This document shows positions 1 to 9,211 of a stretch of DNA of 64,000 nucleotides, piece by piece. The stretch's first letter is position 1; each line of letters starts with the position of its first letter. Location: the NCBI GenBank assembly GCA_028875725.1, contig JAPPCR010000023.1, positions 655,620 to 719,619 on the forward strand, given 5' to 3'. The DNA comes from Acidobacteriota bacterium. Its GTDB lineage: Bacteria; Acidobacteriota; Thermoanaerobaculia; Multivoradales; Multivoraceae. Both the position numbers and the translations under genes were made by a program. The notes below the pieces were generated by a model. That model was not told the origin of the DNA and did no database searches. It saw only the letters and a list, made by a program, of their open reading frames with translations.

Positions 1-65
1 ATGTCACGTCCGGGGCCGGCGGTGCGGCGCAAGCCGCGGCCAGGAGGACCGCGGCGACGAAGACG

Positions 66-1301
66 CTACTCCCACCCGTAGGCCGCCCGGATTCTGATCG
101 GCAGCTCGACGAAGATGACCGGGTTGGCTTCGCTGCTGTTGGCCAGGATGACATAGCCGTTGCCTCCTTCGAGCGATCCGACGAAGTTGCCCCGGAAGCC
201 CCAGTTGCCGCCGCTGTGTCCGAAGAAACGGTCCGCTTCTCCGGGTGGCGCGGGGCGGTGTGGCGTGTCGGCGCCGGTGGTGAAGCCGAGAGCGTAGTTG
301 CCCACGCCTCCGGGTGTCACCATCTTGCGGGTGAACCCGGTCGTGAGGATGCGGTTCGAGCGCCCCTCCAGGGAAAGCTGGACCTCGATCAGGAACTTCG
401 CCAGGTCCGTCGGGGTCGTCCAGAGGCCCGCGGCGTAGAGCTCCGGGTAAACGTGCCAGGGTGCGCGTGGCTCCCCACCGTCCTCGTCGGACCTGGTCGC
501 CGACCCGCCGGCCCGCGCCGCGTTGCCGTGAAGTGCCGGCGGCAGGGGCTGGCAGAAGCAACTGCGGTTCATGCCGAGCGGGTCCAGGACCGCCTCCTGC
601 AGGAGCTTCTCGAACGGCTTGGCCATGGCGTCGCTCAGAGCGAGTTGCAGGATGGTGGAACCACCCCCGGAGTACTGGTAGCGGGTGCCGGGCTGCCAGC
701 CGACGACGACCGGGTCTGTGTTCGCGGGCGTCTCCTCGTCCTTCCGTCCCAGGACCTCGGGGACTGTCGGCAGCTCGGCGTCCGGCTTGTAGCCCGGGAA
801 TCCCGAAACCGTCGTGCCGGCCGTCATGCTCAGCAGCATCCGCGGCGTCACCGGAGTCTCGGCTAGCAGTTCGGCGTCGTCCCGGAGCTGCCAGGAGCGG
901 AGCATGGAGTTGATGTCGTCGTCGAGGTCGAAGAGTCCGTCCTGCACGGCTCGGAGCACCGCCATCGCGGACACCGGCTTGCTGATCGAGGCGGCCTGGA
1001 AGAGGGTCTCCGTGTCGGCAAGAGTGCCGCTCGCCTCGTCGGCGACGCCCCAGGCCCTGGCCCAGTGCAGGCGATAGTCCTCAACGACGGCGACGCTTAG
1101 CGCCGCGATGCCGTGCGCCTCCATCAGCTCGGCCAGACTCTTGCCGGCATCGTCGCTAGCTCCCGCCTCCCGCGGTGCCTCGATCCTTGAAATCAGGTCC
1201 GCCGGGTCGTCCGCCGCAGCCTCAACCGGCTGGGCCTGGAGCGGTACGTTGAGAAGGCCCGCCAGCAGGAAACCGGTCGAACTCCAGGGGACCTGGCGCA
1301 C
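66..1301 (-). CDS. Secreted serine hydrolase, beta-lactamase/class C family
   Basis: This predicted exported serine hydrolase belongs to the beta-lactamase-related (PBP4*/esterase EstB-like) family, whose members cleave ester or amide bonds through an acyl-serine. The SxxK motif appears as SISK (Ser about 105, Lys about 108 from the GTG). A YSG triad takes the place of YxN in the stretch RYQYSGGG, and HSG near the C-terminus matches the HxG motif. The frame stays open upstream to an ATG at 1451, but that would overlap the divergent gene. I prefer GTG at 1301 because it is followed at once by a signal-peptide-like stretch (VPWSSTGFLLAGLLNVPLQAQ). No clear Shine-Dalgarno precedes it, so the start is uncertain. 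The length of about 411 residues is normal for the family. The substrate is unknown. Confidence 0.8.
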   Translation of the reverse strand: MRQVPWSSTGFLLAGLLNVPLQAQPVEAAADDPADLISRIEAPREAGASDDAGKSLAELMEAHGIAALSVAVVEDYRLHWARAWGVADEASGTLADTETLFQAASISKPVSAMAVLRAVQDGLFDLDDDINSMLRSWQLRDDAELLAETPVTPRMLLSMTAGTTVSGFPGYKPDAELPTVPEVLGRKDEETPANTDPVVVGWQPGTRYQYSGGGSTILQLALSDAMAKPFEKLLQEAVLDPLGMNRSCFCQPLPPALHGNAARAGGSATRSDEDGGEPRAPWHVYPELYAAGLWTTPTDLAKFLIEVQLSLEGRSNRILTTGFTRKMVTPGGVGNYALGFTTGADTPHRPAPPGEADRFFGHSGGNWGFRGNFVGSLEGGNGYVILANSSEANPVIFVELPIRIRAAYGWE

Positions 1302-1391
1302 GCCCAGCAGGCTAGCAGCGTCCGCAGCCGTCCGGCTGCGCTGCCGCGCATAACCCGGAAGCGCCGCCGAAGCAGGCAATGGCGTGTGTCG

Positions 1392-1409
1392 GGCCCAGCG
1401 AACTGGGCC
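1392..1409. repeat. Hairpin in divergent intergenic region
   Basis: A perfect 7-bp inverted repeat (GGCCCAG / CTGGGCC) flanks a CGAA tetraloop between the serine hydrolase (-) and the large repeat protein (+). It has no T-tract, so it is more likely a regulatory or structural hairpin than a terminator. Its function is inferred only. Confidence 0.4.
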
Positions 1410-1430
1410 GCAATACACTCGTCGTCTCCC

Positions 1431-1460
1431 GTGACGTCCGGTCGCGCCCAATCGTATGAT
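1431..1460 (+). promoter_or_regulatory. Putative sigma70-like promoter, near-leaderless
   Basis: GTGACG (1431-1436) and TATGAT (1455-1460) are separated by 18 bp. A start site 6-8 bp downstream would fall within a few bases of the GTG at 1470, so the transcript would be leaderless or nearly so. That fits the absence of a Shine-Dalgarno there. Confidence 0.45.
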
Positions 1461-1469
1461 TCCGTCCAG

Positions 1470-4388
1470 GTGAATGCTGTCCCGGCAGCACTGATCAGCG
1501 TCCTCCTCGCATCCGGTGGCGTCGGATTCGGGCAGCAGGCGGAGACGGCCGCGCAGCCGCCGGACCAGGCCACGTTCTCGACGATGCGGGATCTCGCCGG
1601 CGGTGTTAAATCAAAGCGTCGAATCCGTTTCGAAGGAGCTGTCGAAACGATGAGCGGGCAGGGGTGCTACGACCCTGCGGACATCGAGTGGCAGGGCCTT
1701 GTGGGCATGACGGCGGAGGGAGCAGCCGTCTACAGACTCCGCAGTCCCAGCCTCATGCGGATCATCGACAGGGATACGGGCCGCTCCAGGTACGGCCTGC
1801 GTCTTCCGAGCAGCCGGCTAGGGCTCGTTCAGGACGGCGACGACAGCTCGCGTGCGATGGGACGCGTCACCAGCGGCGTCACGGTGGTCGACGGTGCGAC
1901 GGAGGAACCCGTACGCGGCGCGCGCGTGCTCCTGCTAGCCGATCAGGGCCGTCCCGAGCCCCTGCTGTGCCTCCTGGACACGGATTCGGAGGGAACGGCG
2001 GTTCTGCCTCAGGCTCAGTGGGTGTTCGGAACGGTCGTGGCCGCCGAGGGGTTCGTCGGCGGCGTGGTCACGCCCGATCCTTCGGGACCCGTGCGGCTGG
2101 CGCGTTCCCGGACGATCAGCGGCCGTGTTCAAGGCGCCGAGCCATGGGCCATTTATGACGCTCAAGGCGTCGAGCTATTGGGAGGCTACGGCCTTGTGGC
2201 AGCCATACCTCACAAGGAACCCGACGGGGAGAACGAGGACATCGTCGCCGCGGCGCTGGTGGACCCCGATGGGGGGTTCGTGCTGCACGGCATCCCCCCT
2301 TCGACTTCGAGGCTGCTGCTGGCCATGTTCCGTGCGGACGACCTAATCGCAATGAGTCTGCACGCATCGTCGGGTTCGCCCGCCTCCGTCCCGGTCGACG
2401 ACGCTTCGGTCACCTTCATCTCAGCCGACCCCGACGCCCGGGTGGAACTCCGTTTCCTCAGGTTGCCGGATGGATCCGAGGTCCAGGACTACGCCCTGGG
2501 CCGGATGGCTCGACCGCAGCTCAGGCAGGAGGAATCCAGCTACTCTCGGCGGCGACTGCCCTCCGGCTGGTATGACATCCGCGCCTACGATCGGACTCTC
2601 GCCGAGTTCTTCCTGGAGCCGGACGAGGAGCTTGACCTCGGCGTGCTGGGGACGACCGAGGAGTTCACGCTTGAGGTCCGGGGTCTCGATGGCCGCCCCG
2701 GCGACGTCTGGTGGTCCAAGGAACTATGCTTCGACAACGAAGTCGGCAGCGAGAGCACACGCACCGCCGTTGGCCCGCAGCAACTCGCGACCCTGAGGAT
2801 TCCAGAGGGCTGCAAGGCCATCTGGGGTCAGGTTTCGGCGCCTGGCATGATCGCGGATCACTTCGACTGGAGCCGCGGCGACCCGCTCGCAGCGGTCGTC
2901 ACGCTGCGTCCCGGATTCCCGATACGCGGCACCGTGTGGGGCCCCAGCGGGCGGCCGCTTGAGAATGCCCGGGTGAGCGCATTTGACGAGTTCGAACTTT
3001 CGAGGAGCCGCGACGGGCGATATCCCAAGCCGGCTGCGACCAGCATCGTTGATGAGGTAGGCCGTTTCGAGCTCACCGTCGAACACAGGAGCGCCTTCTT
3101 CGTGAGGGCGGTGCACTCGGGTTACTTCGCCCCCCCGCACCGCGTCGACCTGTCTTCCGGCCCGGCACCGGCTCTCGCAATCACTGCACGGCGGGGCGCC
3201 GCGGTTACCGGCGTCGTCCGGAGCCCTAGCGGCCGGCCAGTGGAGGGGGCCACCGTTCATTGGTGCTACCTCGGCCGTGAGCCGGTCGTATCGCCCAGCA
3301 CCTACGCCGCCGTCCATGGCTGCAAGAAGCAAAGGCCTGCGTGGCGCGACCGCGCCGAGTTGGCTCTATGGAACCTGGAAAGTGGTCAGATGATACGAAC
3401 CGACGCTGCCGGCGCGTTCCGAGCCGAGCGGAAGAACGTTCGAAGCGCCGCTTTCTTCACCGCTCTGCCGCCAGGGGAGATCGAGTTCACCGTTCGCCCC
3501 TGGGCGGGACGCGCGGAGTCGAGCATTCACACGCTCAAGCCGGGCGACAACGAGATCGAGATTACGCTGCGGAACGGTCACAGGATCGAAGGACAGGTGC
3601 TCGGTCTACCGGAAGGCAGCCCCGCAGCGGAAGTTCACCTGACGGCGGGACGGGAGCCGGATGTCTGGACACGCTGGTCTACCAAGACTGCGGAGGCGGA
3701 ACAGGGTGCCTTTCTGTTCGAGAACCTGTCGAGTGGCTCCAAGCCTTACCACCTGTACGCAACAGCACCCGGGTACAAGTCCCTGGAGAGCCACGTCGTC
3801 CTGCAAGCAGGGGACGACGGCCGCGCGGTTGTGCTGAAGCTGGTGCCGAACAGTTCAGAGATCGAGGGGGCGATCTACCCGCTCGAGCTCGGCTCCGAGC
3901 CGCGCCTAACAGCGATTTCGCGGACCGCAGAACAGCGAACCGTGGCGATAGGCACCGGAGGTTCGTTCGCGTTCACGAATCTCCCCGTCGGCGAATGGCG
4001 GTTGATCCTGAACCACGGAGTGCCGAGCGGTCGCGAGGAGATCACCGTCCGCCGCGGCATTGCTCTTGTGCGTGAAGATGCGCTTGAGCACATCGACATC
4101 GACCTGGGTTCGCTTCCCACAATCCACTTCGTCGGCCAGCAGCCCGGGGGCATGCTGCGAATTCACAGCGACAGCGAACTGGACTACGTATTCGGACCGG
4201 TGGCCAGCGTGCCCGTAGGCGAGACGGGTCGGGCCACGATTCACGCTCCCGCCCCTGGGACGTACAGAGTCAGCTATGTGACCCGGCCGGGGCCCAACCA
4301 GGGCACACTGTCGTTCTCGTTGTACCGCCAATGGCTCGAAGGCACCCAGACCTTCCACGTCGAGGATTTCGAGCCCGACGACTTCTGA
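1470..4388 (+). CDS. Large secreted protein with repeated carboxypeptidase-regulatory-like domains
   Basis: This is a secreted or surface protein of about 972 residues built from tandem beta-sandwich modules of the carboxypeptidase-regulatory/Cna-B-like type. Module starts can be read as VTVVDGATEEPVRGARV, RTISGRVQG, FPIRGTVWGPSGRPLENARV, AAVTGVVRSPSGRPVEGATV, HRIEGQVLGLPEG and SEIEGAIYPLE. I chose GTG at 1470 because a signal-peptide-like segment (AVPAALISVLLASGGVGFGQQ) follows immediately. An in-frame ATG exists at 1386, but the 28 residues it would add look non-coding. No catalytic motif is visible. Such modules usually serve in adhesion or as stalk domains, so the role is unassigned. A hairpin and the next promoter follow within 160 bp. 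Confidence 0.75.
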   Translation: MNAVPAALISVLLASGGVGFGQQAETAAQPPDQATFSTMRDLAGGVKSKRRIRFEGAVETMSGQGCYDPADIEWQGLVGMTAEGAAVYRLRSPSLMRIIDRDTGRSRYGLRLPSSRLGLVQDGDDSSRAMGRVTSGVTVVDGATEEPVRGARVLLLADQGRPEPLLCLLDTDSEGTAVLPQAQWVFGTVVAAEGFVGGVVTPDPSGPVRLARSRTISGRVQGAEPWAIYDAQGVELLGGYGLVAAIPHKEPDGENEDIVAAALVDPDGGFVLHGIPPSTSRLLLAMFRADDLIAMSLHASSGSPASVPVDDASVTFISADPDARVELRFLRLPDGSEVQDYALGRMARPQLRQEESSYSRRRLPSGWYDIRAYDRTLAEFFLEPDEELDLGVLGTTEEFTLEVRGLDGRPGDVWWSKELCFDNEVGSESTRTAVGPQQLATLRIPEGCKAIWGQVSAPGMIADHFDWSRGDPLAAVVTLRPGFPIRGTVWGPSGRPLENARVSAFDEFELSRSRDGRYPKPAATSIVDEVGRFELTVEHRSAFFVRAVHSGYFAPPHRVDLSSGPAPALAITARRGAAVTGVVRSPSGRPVEGATVHWCYLGREPVVSPSTYAAVHGCKKQRPAWRDRAELALWNLESGQMIRTDAAGAFRAERKNVRSAAFFTALPPGEIEFTVRPWAGRAESSIHTLKPGDNEIEITLRNGHRIEGQVLGLPEGSPAAEVHLTAGREPDVWTRWSTKTAEAEQGAFLFENLSSGSKPYHLYATAPGYKSLESHVVLQAGDDGRAVVLKLVPNSSEIEGAIYPLELGSEPRLTAISRTAEQRTVAIGTGGSFAFTNLPVGEWRLILNHGVPSGREEITVRRGIALVREDALEHIDIDLGSLPTIHFVGQQPGGMLRIHSDSELDYVFGPVASVPVGETGRATIHAPAPGTYRVSYVTRPGPNQGTLSFSLYRQWLEGTQTFHVEDFEPDDF

Positions 4389-4413
4389 ACGCGGAACTCG
4401 CCGCTGCCCAACG

Positions 4414-4431
4414 GCGGTGCCTCGATCCTTG
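4414..4431. repeat. 18-bp direct repeat, second copy (first at 1172-1189)
   Basis: GCGGTGCCTCGATCCTTG occurs here and, identically, inside the serine hydrolase gene at 1172-1189. Similarity continues for 8 bp beyond it (5 of 8 match). On the minus strand both copies encode LI(S/A)RIEAP. This copy lies just after the large repeat protein, so it may be a scrap of a duplicated serine hydrolase gene. Confidence 0.5.
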
Positions 4432-4467
4432 CGATCAAGCACGGCGTACTCAGCACGCTGTCAGCGC

Positions 4468-4491
4468 GTCAGCGCAGCACGCTGCGCTGAC
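4468..4491. terminator. Strong hairpin between operons (possible terminator)
   Basis: GTCAGCGCAGC and its exact reverse complement are separated by two bases, so a 10-bp stem with a 4-base loop is possible. It lies 80 bp after the stop of the upstream gene and just before the promoter at 4498. No T-run follows, so intrinsic termination is uncertain. It could instead be a REP-like element. Confidence 0.4.
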
Positions 4492-4497
4492 TCGAAG

Positions 4498-4526
4498 TTG
4501 AGACACTGTTACAGGTTTGGTACACT
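4498..4526 (+). promoter_or_regulatory. Sigma70-like promoter of the cytochrome-SDR-PEP operon
   Basis: TTGAGA (4498-4503) and TACACT (4521-4526) are separated by exactly 17 bp. The predicted start site near 4533 leaves a leader of about 16 nt carrying a GGGGA Shine-Dalgarno ahead of the ATG at 4549. Confidence 0.65.
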
Positions 4527-4548
4527 GACCGCCGGAACAGGGGGACGA

Positions 4549-5589
4549 ATGAGGCTTCGAACGACCTCCGCGGGCGCTGCGCTGCTCGCGGTCATGGCGC
4601 AGCCCGCAGTGGTGGCCCAGGACGCCTGCATACCGGGAGGCAAGGTGCAGACGATGCCGGAGACGGCATCCGAGTACGCCGCGATGTGCCTCCCGCACGT
4701 CGGCGTGCCGCCGACGGTCGACTGCGGCGCGGGCGTGCGCATCCCGATCCACGTCGACGGCGTCGAAGTGTTCGAGAGTCCGGGCTACCGCCAGTGCGAC
4801 ACGCCCGACTTCAAGGGCAACTGCAACGTGGGCTCCCGGATCGGCAGGGTGCAGGGCAAGGCGGCGGACGGCAGCCCGCTGGACGACGTCATCTGGGCCT
4901 GGTTCTGCCGTTCAGCCGGCCGGGAGTTCTTCGAGAGGGGCATCTCCTCCGTCCAGATGATCGGACACAACAAGACGACGGGCGCCACCTGCTTCTTCGA
5001 GTCGCCGGACGGGAAGGGCGACCTGGTTCAGGCCAGGGAGTACCTTCACATGGACGAACGGGGCCTGCTGGCCGGGAAGCTCCCCGGTCCGGACTCCGCT
5101 GAGTTCGACAAGGCGTGGATTCCGCCGCCGACCGGAGTCCAGTGCGCCCAGTGCCACCAGAACAACGCCTTCCTGCACGACCCCTGGATCGACGGCGCCA
5201 AGCTGCCGTCCGATCCCAGCGAACCGGTCCTTCCGGGATGGGTGGATCCTGAAGCCCCCTACTGGGTGGTCGGCGGAACGCACTGGGACCTGCGGACGCC
5301 GTACATCGAAGGCAACGCCTGCCTCGACTGCCACCGGGCGCCGACCCGGACCGCCCGGCTGTTCGAAGCGGGCCAGGTCCACGTGGACGGGTTCATGCCG
5401 CCGCGGCGGCCGGGGAGCCTGAAGGCCGACTACGCGGCGCTGCTCGCCTGCCACGACGACGGCCCGGGAAACACGCCGGGCTGCGACTGGGTGATCCCGC
5501 CGGGCGGCGGCTGCGAAGGCCGAATCGTCCCCGGAGTACCCGGAGACGGCGCCGGCGGCGGCATCCCGACTGGGCGTGTGAAGGAATGA
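4549..5589 (+). CDS. Secreted di-haem c-type cytochrome-like protein
   Basis: This is a 346-residue exported protein with a signal peptide (LRTTSAGAALLAVMAQPAVVAQ) and two c-type haem attachment motifs, CAQCH (about residue 200) and CLDCH (about 263). It is therefore likely a periplasmic electron-transfer protein. Further conserved-looking Cys and Trp residues lie in the N-terminal half, which I do not recognise. The ATG at 4549 has a purine-rich Shine-Dalgarno and fits the promoter. The longer in-frame start at 4417 would begin inside the upstream hairpin region. Its stop overlaps the SDR start (ATGA), which suggests translational coupling. It may pass electrons from a dehydrogenase, but the partner is not shown. 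Confidence 0.75.
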   Translation: MRLRTTSAGAALLAVMAQPAVVAQDACIPGGKVQTMPETASEYAAMCLPHVGVPPTVDCGAGVRIPIHVDGVEVFESPGYRQCDTPDFKGNCNVGSRIGRVQGKAADGSPLDDVIWAWFCRSAGREFFERGISSVQMIGHNKTTGATCFFESPDGKGDLVQAREYLHMDERGLLAGKLPGPDSAEFDKAWIPPPTGVQCAQCHQNNAFLHDPWIDGAKLPSDPSEPVLPGWVDPEAPYWVVGGTHWDLRTPYIEGNACLDCHRAPTRTARLFEAGQVHVDGFMPPRRPGSLKADYAALLACHDDGPGNTPGCDWVIPPGGGCEGRIVPGVPGDGAGGGIPTGRVKE

Positions 5590-6362
5590 CCAGGCTGGAC
5601 CTGACGGATCGCGTCGCCGTCGTCACCGGCGGCGCCGGCGGCATCGGTACCTGCATCGCCAAGGCCTATGCCGAGGCCGGCGCCAGGGTCGTCGTCGCCT
5701 CGCGCAAGAAGGAGAACCTGGACAGCGTCGTCGGCGAGATCGAGTCCGGCGGCGGGACGGCGCTGGCCGTCGGTTGCGACATCACGGTCCCCGACCAGGT
5801 CGACGGGCTGATCGCCGAGACCGTCGGCGCCTTCGGGCGGCTCGACGTGATGGTCAACAACGCCGGCGGCGGCGCCACGCCGCGCATGCCCGAGGACACG
5901 CCCTACGAGGAGTGGCAGCGCATCGTCGACCTGAACCTGACCGGCACCTGGCTGTGCTGCATCGCCGCGGGCAAGCAGATGATCGAGCAGCAGAGCGGGA
6001 ACATCATCAACATCTCGTCGGTGGCCGGCACCAAGGGCCACCCCGGCATGCTCCACTACTCGGCGGCCAAGGCGGGCGTCATCAGCCTGAGCAACAACCT
6101 CGCCTTCCAGTGGGCGAAGCACAACATCCGCGTCAACTGCGTGGCGCCGGGGCTGATCGCGACGCCCGCGATGGTGAAGTGGGGCGTCATCCAGCCGGCC
6201 GAGAAGGAGGACGGCACCCCCGTGCCGCGCCTGGAGCGGCCGCCCGATCCCGAAGACGTCGCCGACCTCTGCCTCTTCCTGGCCTCACCCGCCTCGGCGC
6301 TCCTCACCGGCGAAGTGATCCCGATCCGGTCCTGGACGCGGCTGGACCGCTTCTGGAACTGA
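5586..6362 (+). CDS. Short-chain dehydrogenase/reductase
   Basis: This classical SDR of 258 residues is a cytosolic NAD(P)-dependent oxidoreductase. The Rossmann motif TGGAGGIG is at residues 14-21, NNAG at 91-94, the catalytic serine in NISS at 144-145, and YSAAK with Tyr158 and Lys162. The C-terminus is unusual. After LLTGEVIPI, where most family members end with a DGG tail, it continues RSWTRLDRFWN. The tail codons read cleanly, so this may be divergence or an old frameshift. It overlaps the upstream gene by 4 bp and ends 5 bp before the next. The substrate is unknown. Confidence 0.9.
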   Translation: MTRLDLTDRVAVVTGGAGGIGTCIAKAYAEAGARVVVASRKKENLDSVVGEIESGGGTALAVGCDITVPDQVDGLIAETVGAFGRLDVMVNNAGGGATPRMPEDTPYEEWQRIVDLNLTGTWLCCIAAGKQMIEQQSGNIINISSVAGTKGHPGMLHYSAAKAGVISLSNNLAFQWAKHNIRVNCVAPGLIATPAMVKWGVIQPAEKEDGTPVPRLERPPDPEDVADLCLFLASPASALLTGEVIPIRSWTRLDRFWN

Positions 6363-6367
6363 GACCG

Positions 6368-9187
6368 ATGGACCAGCTTTCCGCTACGGCCGCATCCTTC
6401 GTCCGGCCGCTCGACACCCGCGACGACGATCTCGACCTGCTGGGCGGCAAGGGCCGCTCGCTGGCGCGGGCCTCTAACGCGGGGTTCGCGGTGCCGGGCG
6501 GCTTCCACGTCACGACCGCCGCCTACCGGGCCTTCGTGGCGGAGCACGGACTGCAGCAGCGGATCGTGGCGCTGGCGAAGCCCGAACTCGTGAACGGCGC
6601 CGTCTCCTTCGACAGCGCGTCGGCGGCGATCCAGGAGCTCCTGGCCGCGCCGGCCCTCTCCGACCTCGCGGCCGCCGAGATCGCCGCCGCGTATCGGAGC
6701 CTGGAACCGGCGACCCCCCCGGTCGCGGTGCGCTCGTCCGCCAACGCCGAGGACCTGCCGGAGGCGTCATTCGCCGGCCAGCAGGACACCTACCTCAACG
6801 TCCGCGGCGACGACGCGGTCGTACAGGCGGTGCGCGATTGCTGGGCGTCGCTGTGGACCCCCCGCGCGATCGCCTACCGCCACCAGATGGGGATCGACCA
6901 GGGCAAGGTGGCGATGGCGGTCGTCGTCCAGATCATGGTGCCGTCCGAGGTCTCGGGCATCCTCTTCACCGCGAATCCGGCGACGGGCGAACGCTCCGAG
7001 GCGATCGTCAATGCCAGCTTCGGCCTCGGCGAGGCCGTCGTCGGCGGCCAGGTGACGCCCGACACCTACGTGGTCGACCGCGCGACCGGCGAGGCCACGG
7101 AAACGATCATCAGCACCAAGGAACAGCAGATCGTCCAGGAAGGCGACCAGGGCACGCGGCTCGAAGCGGTCGACGAGGCCGAACGGGAGAGTTCGTCGCT
7201 GTCGCCGGAGGCCCTCCGGGACCTCGTCGACCTGGGGATCGAGGTCGAAGCGCGGTTCGACGGGGTACCACAGGACATCGAGTGGGCGATCTCCGGCGGC
7301 AGGCTCCACCTGCTGCAGTCGCGGCCCATCACCAACCTGCCGCCGCAGCCGATCGAGGTCGAATGGGTGCCGACCCCTCCGGCCCGGATCCTGACGCGGC
7401 GCCAGATCGTCGAGAACATTCCCGACCCGATCTGCCCGCTGTTCGAGGAGCTGTACCTGACCGTGGGCCTCGAGAAGGCCCGCGGAGGTAAGAGCATGAT
7501 GGTCGGCGGCGGCCCCGTCTTCGTCACGATGCACGGCTTCGCCTACCAGCGCGGGGACTGGCAAATGCTCTTCCCGGACGGCAACAACACGGAGATCAGG
7601 AAGCCGACCGAGGACGAGATGGAGGCCGCGGAACGCGCCATGGCCGAGCGGCGCAAGGACTCCCCCGCCGAGAACGTCGAGATGGCGGAGCACGACCTGA
7701 AGCTGTTTCGCGAAGCGCTCGGCGAAGACGATCGCCGCGCCTTCGACGCCTGGGTAGCCACCGCGGAACCCGGCGAGTCGCTGGCGCAGCGGGTGACCAT
7801 GCCCGAAAGCAGGAACCCGACCTACATCGCCTTCAACCGCACCCAGTGGAACGAAGGCGTGCTCAGGAAGTGGCGGGAAGAGACGGTGCCGCGCCTGCTC
7901 CGGATCACCGGCGGGTGGCGCGACGTCGATCCGGCCACGGCGTCCGACGAGACGCTGCTCCAGGGCATCGTCGACCTGGGTGTGGCCGAGGGCGACTACT
8001 GGTCGAACGACACCGGGCACACATTCGGCGTCGCCAAATCGACGGACGACCAGCTTCAGTGCTTCCTGCGCGAGACGCTGCCCGACCACAACTTCACGAG
8101 CGGCCAGTTCCTGAGCGGCTTCAAGTCGAAGACGATGGAAGCGAACGACGCGATCTACGAGGTAGCGAAGCGCATCCGGGCCGACGATTCGCTGTGGGAA
8201 CTGGTGATGGTCACCCCGGCCTCACGGCTGATGGACGCGCTCCAGGAGCACGCGGCGAGCGGCCCCGCACTGGAGGCAATCGACGACTATCTGCGGACCT
8301 TCGGGCACCAGGGCTACACGCTCGACTTCGTCGAGCCGCCGCAGAGCGAGGATCCGACGCCGTTCTTCGCCACGCTGAAGACGATGGTCGCCAACCGGGA
8401 CTACAGCCCGGAGCAGCACGACATCGAGGCGCGGCGCAAGAAGGAAGAGGCGCTTGCCGAGATCGAAGGGCTGCTCGACGGCCTGGAGTACTGGCAGTTC
8501 CGCTTCCGCCTGTGGTTCACCTACCTCTTCTACCCGATCCGCGAGGAGACGATGTTCTACCTCGGCAGCTCCTGGCCCGTGCTGCGCTCGCTGGCGGCGG
8601 AGCTGGGGCGGCGCCTGGTGGAGGCCGGCACGTTCGGGCGGCCCAACGATGTCTACTTCTGCGTCACGGACGAGATCCGCGAGTCCATCGAGGCCCGCGC
8701 GCGAGGCGAGGCGAGGCCCGATCTCGGCCGGCTCGCCGCCGAACGCCGGGAACTCCGCGAGGCCCGCAAGCGCCTGCACCCGCCGGGCACCGTGCCAGAG
8801 GAGGCGAGCGAGCACCCGTCGATCGCGTTCAAGGAGACCCAGGCGCGTAACGACCCGAACAGCCCGACGCTGCGCGGCGTGCCGGTGAGCCCCGGCACCG
8901 TCACCGCGCCGGCGAGCCTGATCAAGTCGCCGCCCGAGTTCGACCGGATGCGGTCGGGCTCCATTCTCGTCTGCCCGATGACGAATCCGGCCTGGACGCC
9001 GCTGTTCGCGCATGCCTCGGGTCTGGTCACCGACATCGGCGGCATCCTGGGGCACGGCTCGATCGTCGCCCGCGAGTACGGCATCCCCGCGGTGGTCGGT
9101 ACCGGCAACATCACCCAGCGGGTGGCGCCAGGGCAGGAGATCAGCGTCGATGGCGACGCGGGCGTCGTGACGCTTCACGACTCCTAA
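6368..9187 (+). CDS. PEP-utilising enzyme (PEP synthase / rifampin phosphotransferase-like)
   Basis: This protein of 939 residues has the two-ended architecture of phosphoenolpyruvate-utilising phosphotransferases. The N-terminal ATP-grasp domain (about residues 15-330) includes LLGGKGRSLA, PVAVRSSANAEDLPEASFAG and SGILFTANP. A long middle region follows, then a C-terminal swivelling phosphohistidine domain with GGILGHGSIVAREYGIPAVV. The His at about 896 is the predicted phosphocarrier. In rifampin phosphotransferases and PEP synthases this domain shuttles phosphate from ATP. There is no canonical PEP-binding TIM barrel after the His domain, so PEP synthase itself is unlikely. The domain order resembles Rph-type enzymes. 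The acceptor is unknown, and antibiotic inactivation is only one option. Confidence 0.85.
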   Translation: MDQLSATAASFVRPLDTRDDDLDLLGGKGRSLARASNAGFAVPGGFHVTTAAYRAFVAEHGLQQRIVALAKPELVNGAVSFDSASAAIQELLAAPALSDLAAAEIAAAYRSLEPATPPVAVRSSANAEDLPEASFAGQQDTYLNVRGDDAVVQAVRDCWASLWTPRAIAYRHQMGIDQGKVAMAVVVQIMVPSEVSGILFTANPATGERSEAIVNASFGLGEAVVGGQVTPDTYVVDRATGEATETIISTKEQQIVQEGDQGTRLEAVDEAERESSSLSPEALRDLVDLGIEVEARFDGVPQDIEWAISGGRLHLLQSRPITNLPPQPIEVEWVPTPPARILTRRQIVENIPDPICPLFEELYLTVGLEKARGGKSMMVGGGPVFVTMHGFAYQRGDWQMLFPDGNNTEIRKPTEDEMEAAERAMAERRKDSPAENVEMAEHDLKLFREALGEDDRRAFDAWVATAEPGESLAQRVTMPESRNPTYIAFNRTQWNEGVLRKWREETVPRLLRITGGWRDVDPATASDETLLQGIVDLGVAEGDYWSNDTGHTFGVAKSTDDQLQCFLRETLPDHNFTSGQFLSGFKSKTMEANDAIYEVAKRIRADDSLWELVMVTPASRLMDALQEHAASGPALEAIDDYLRTFGHQGYTLDFVEPPQSEDPTPFFATLKTMVANRDYSPEQHDIEARRKKEEALAEIEGLLDGLEYWQFRFRLWFTYLFYPIREETMFYLGSSWPVLRSLAAELGRRLVEAGTFGRPNDVYFCVTDEIRESIEARARGEARPDLGRLAAERRELREARKRLHPPGTVPEEASEHPSIAFKETQARNDPNSPTLRGVPVSPGTVTAPASLIKSPPEFDRMRSGSILVCPMTNPAWTPLFAHASGLVTDIGGILGHGSIVAREYGIPAVVGTGNITQRVAPGQEISVDGDAGVVTLHDS

Positions 9188-9211
9188 GGTCCGCGTAACC
9201 GGAGATACGCT

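Noticed and set aside
1..70. Minus-strand frame reading VFVAAVLLAAACAAPPAPDVT, which resembles a lipoprotein signal for a gene beyond the left edge
   Set aside because: There is no ATG, GTG or TTG close to it in that frame, and the nearest ATG would add about 30 unlikely residues. It remains possible that a gene starts here, but support is too thin to list.
5774..6367. Long in-frame extension upstream of the PEP-utilising gene
   Set aside because: It is a low-complexity Arg/Gly/Pro-rich reading antiparallel to the SDR gene's own codon structure, and ATG 6368 fits the operon spacing.
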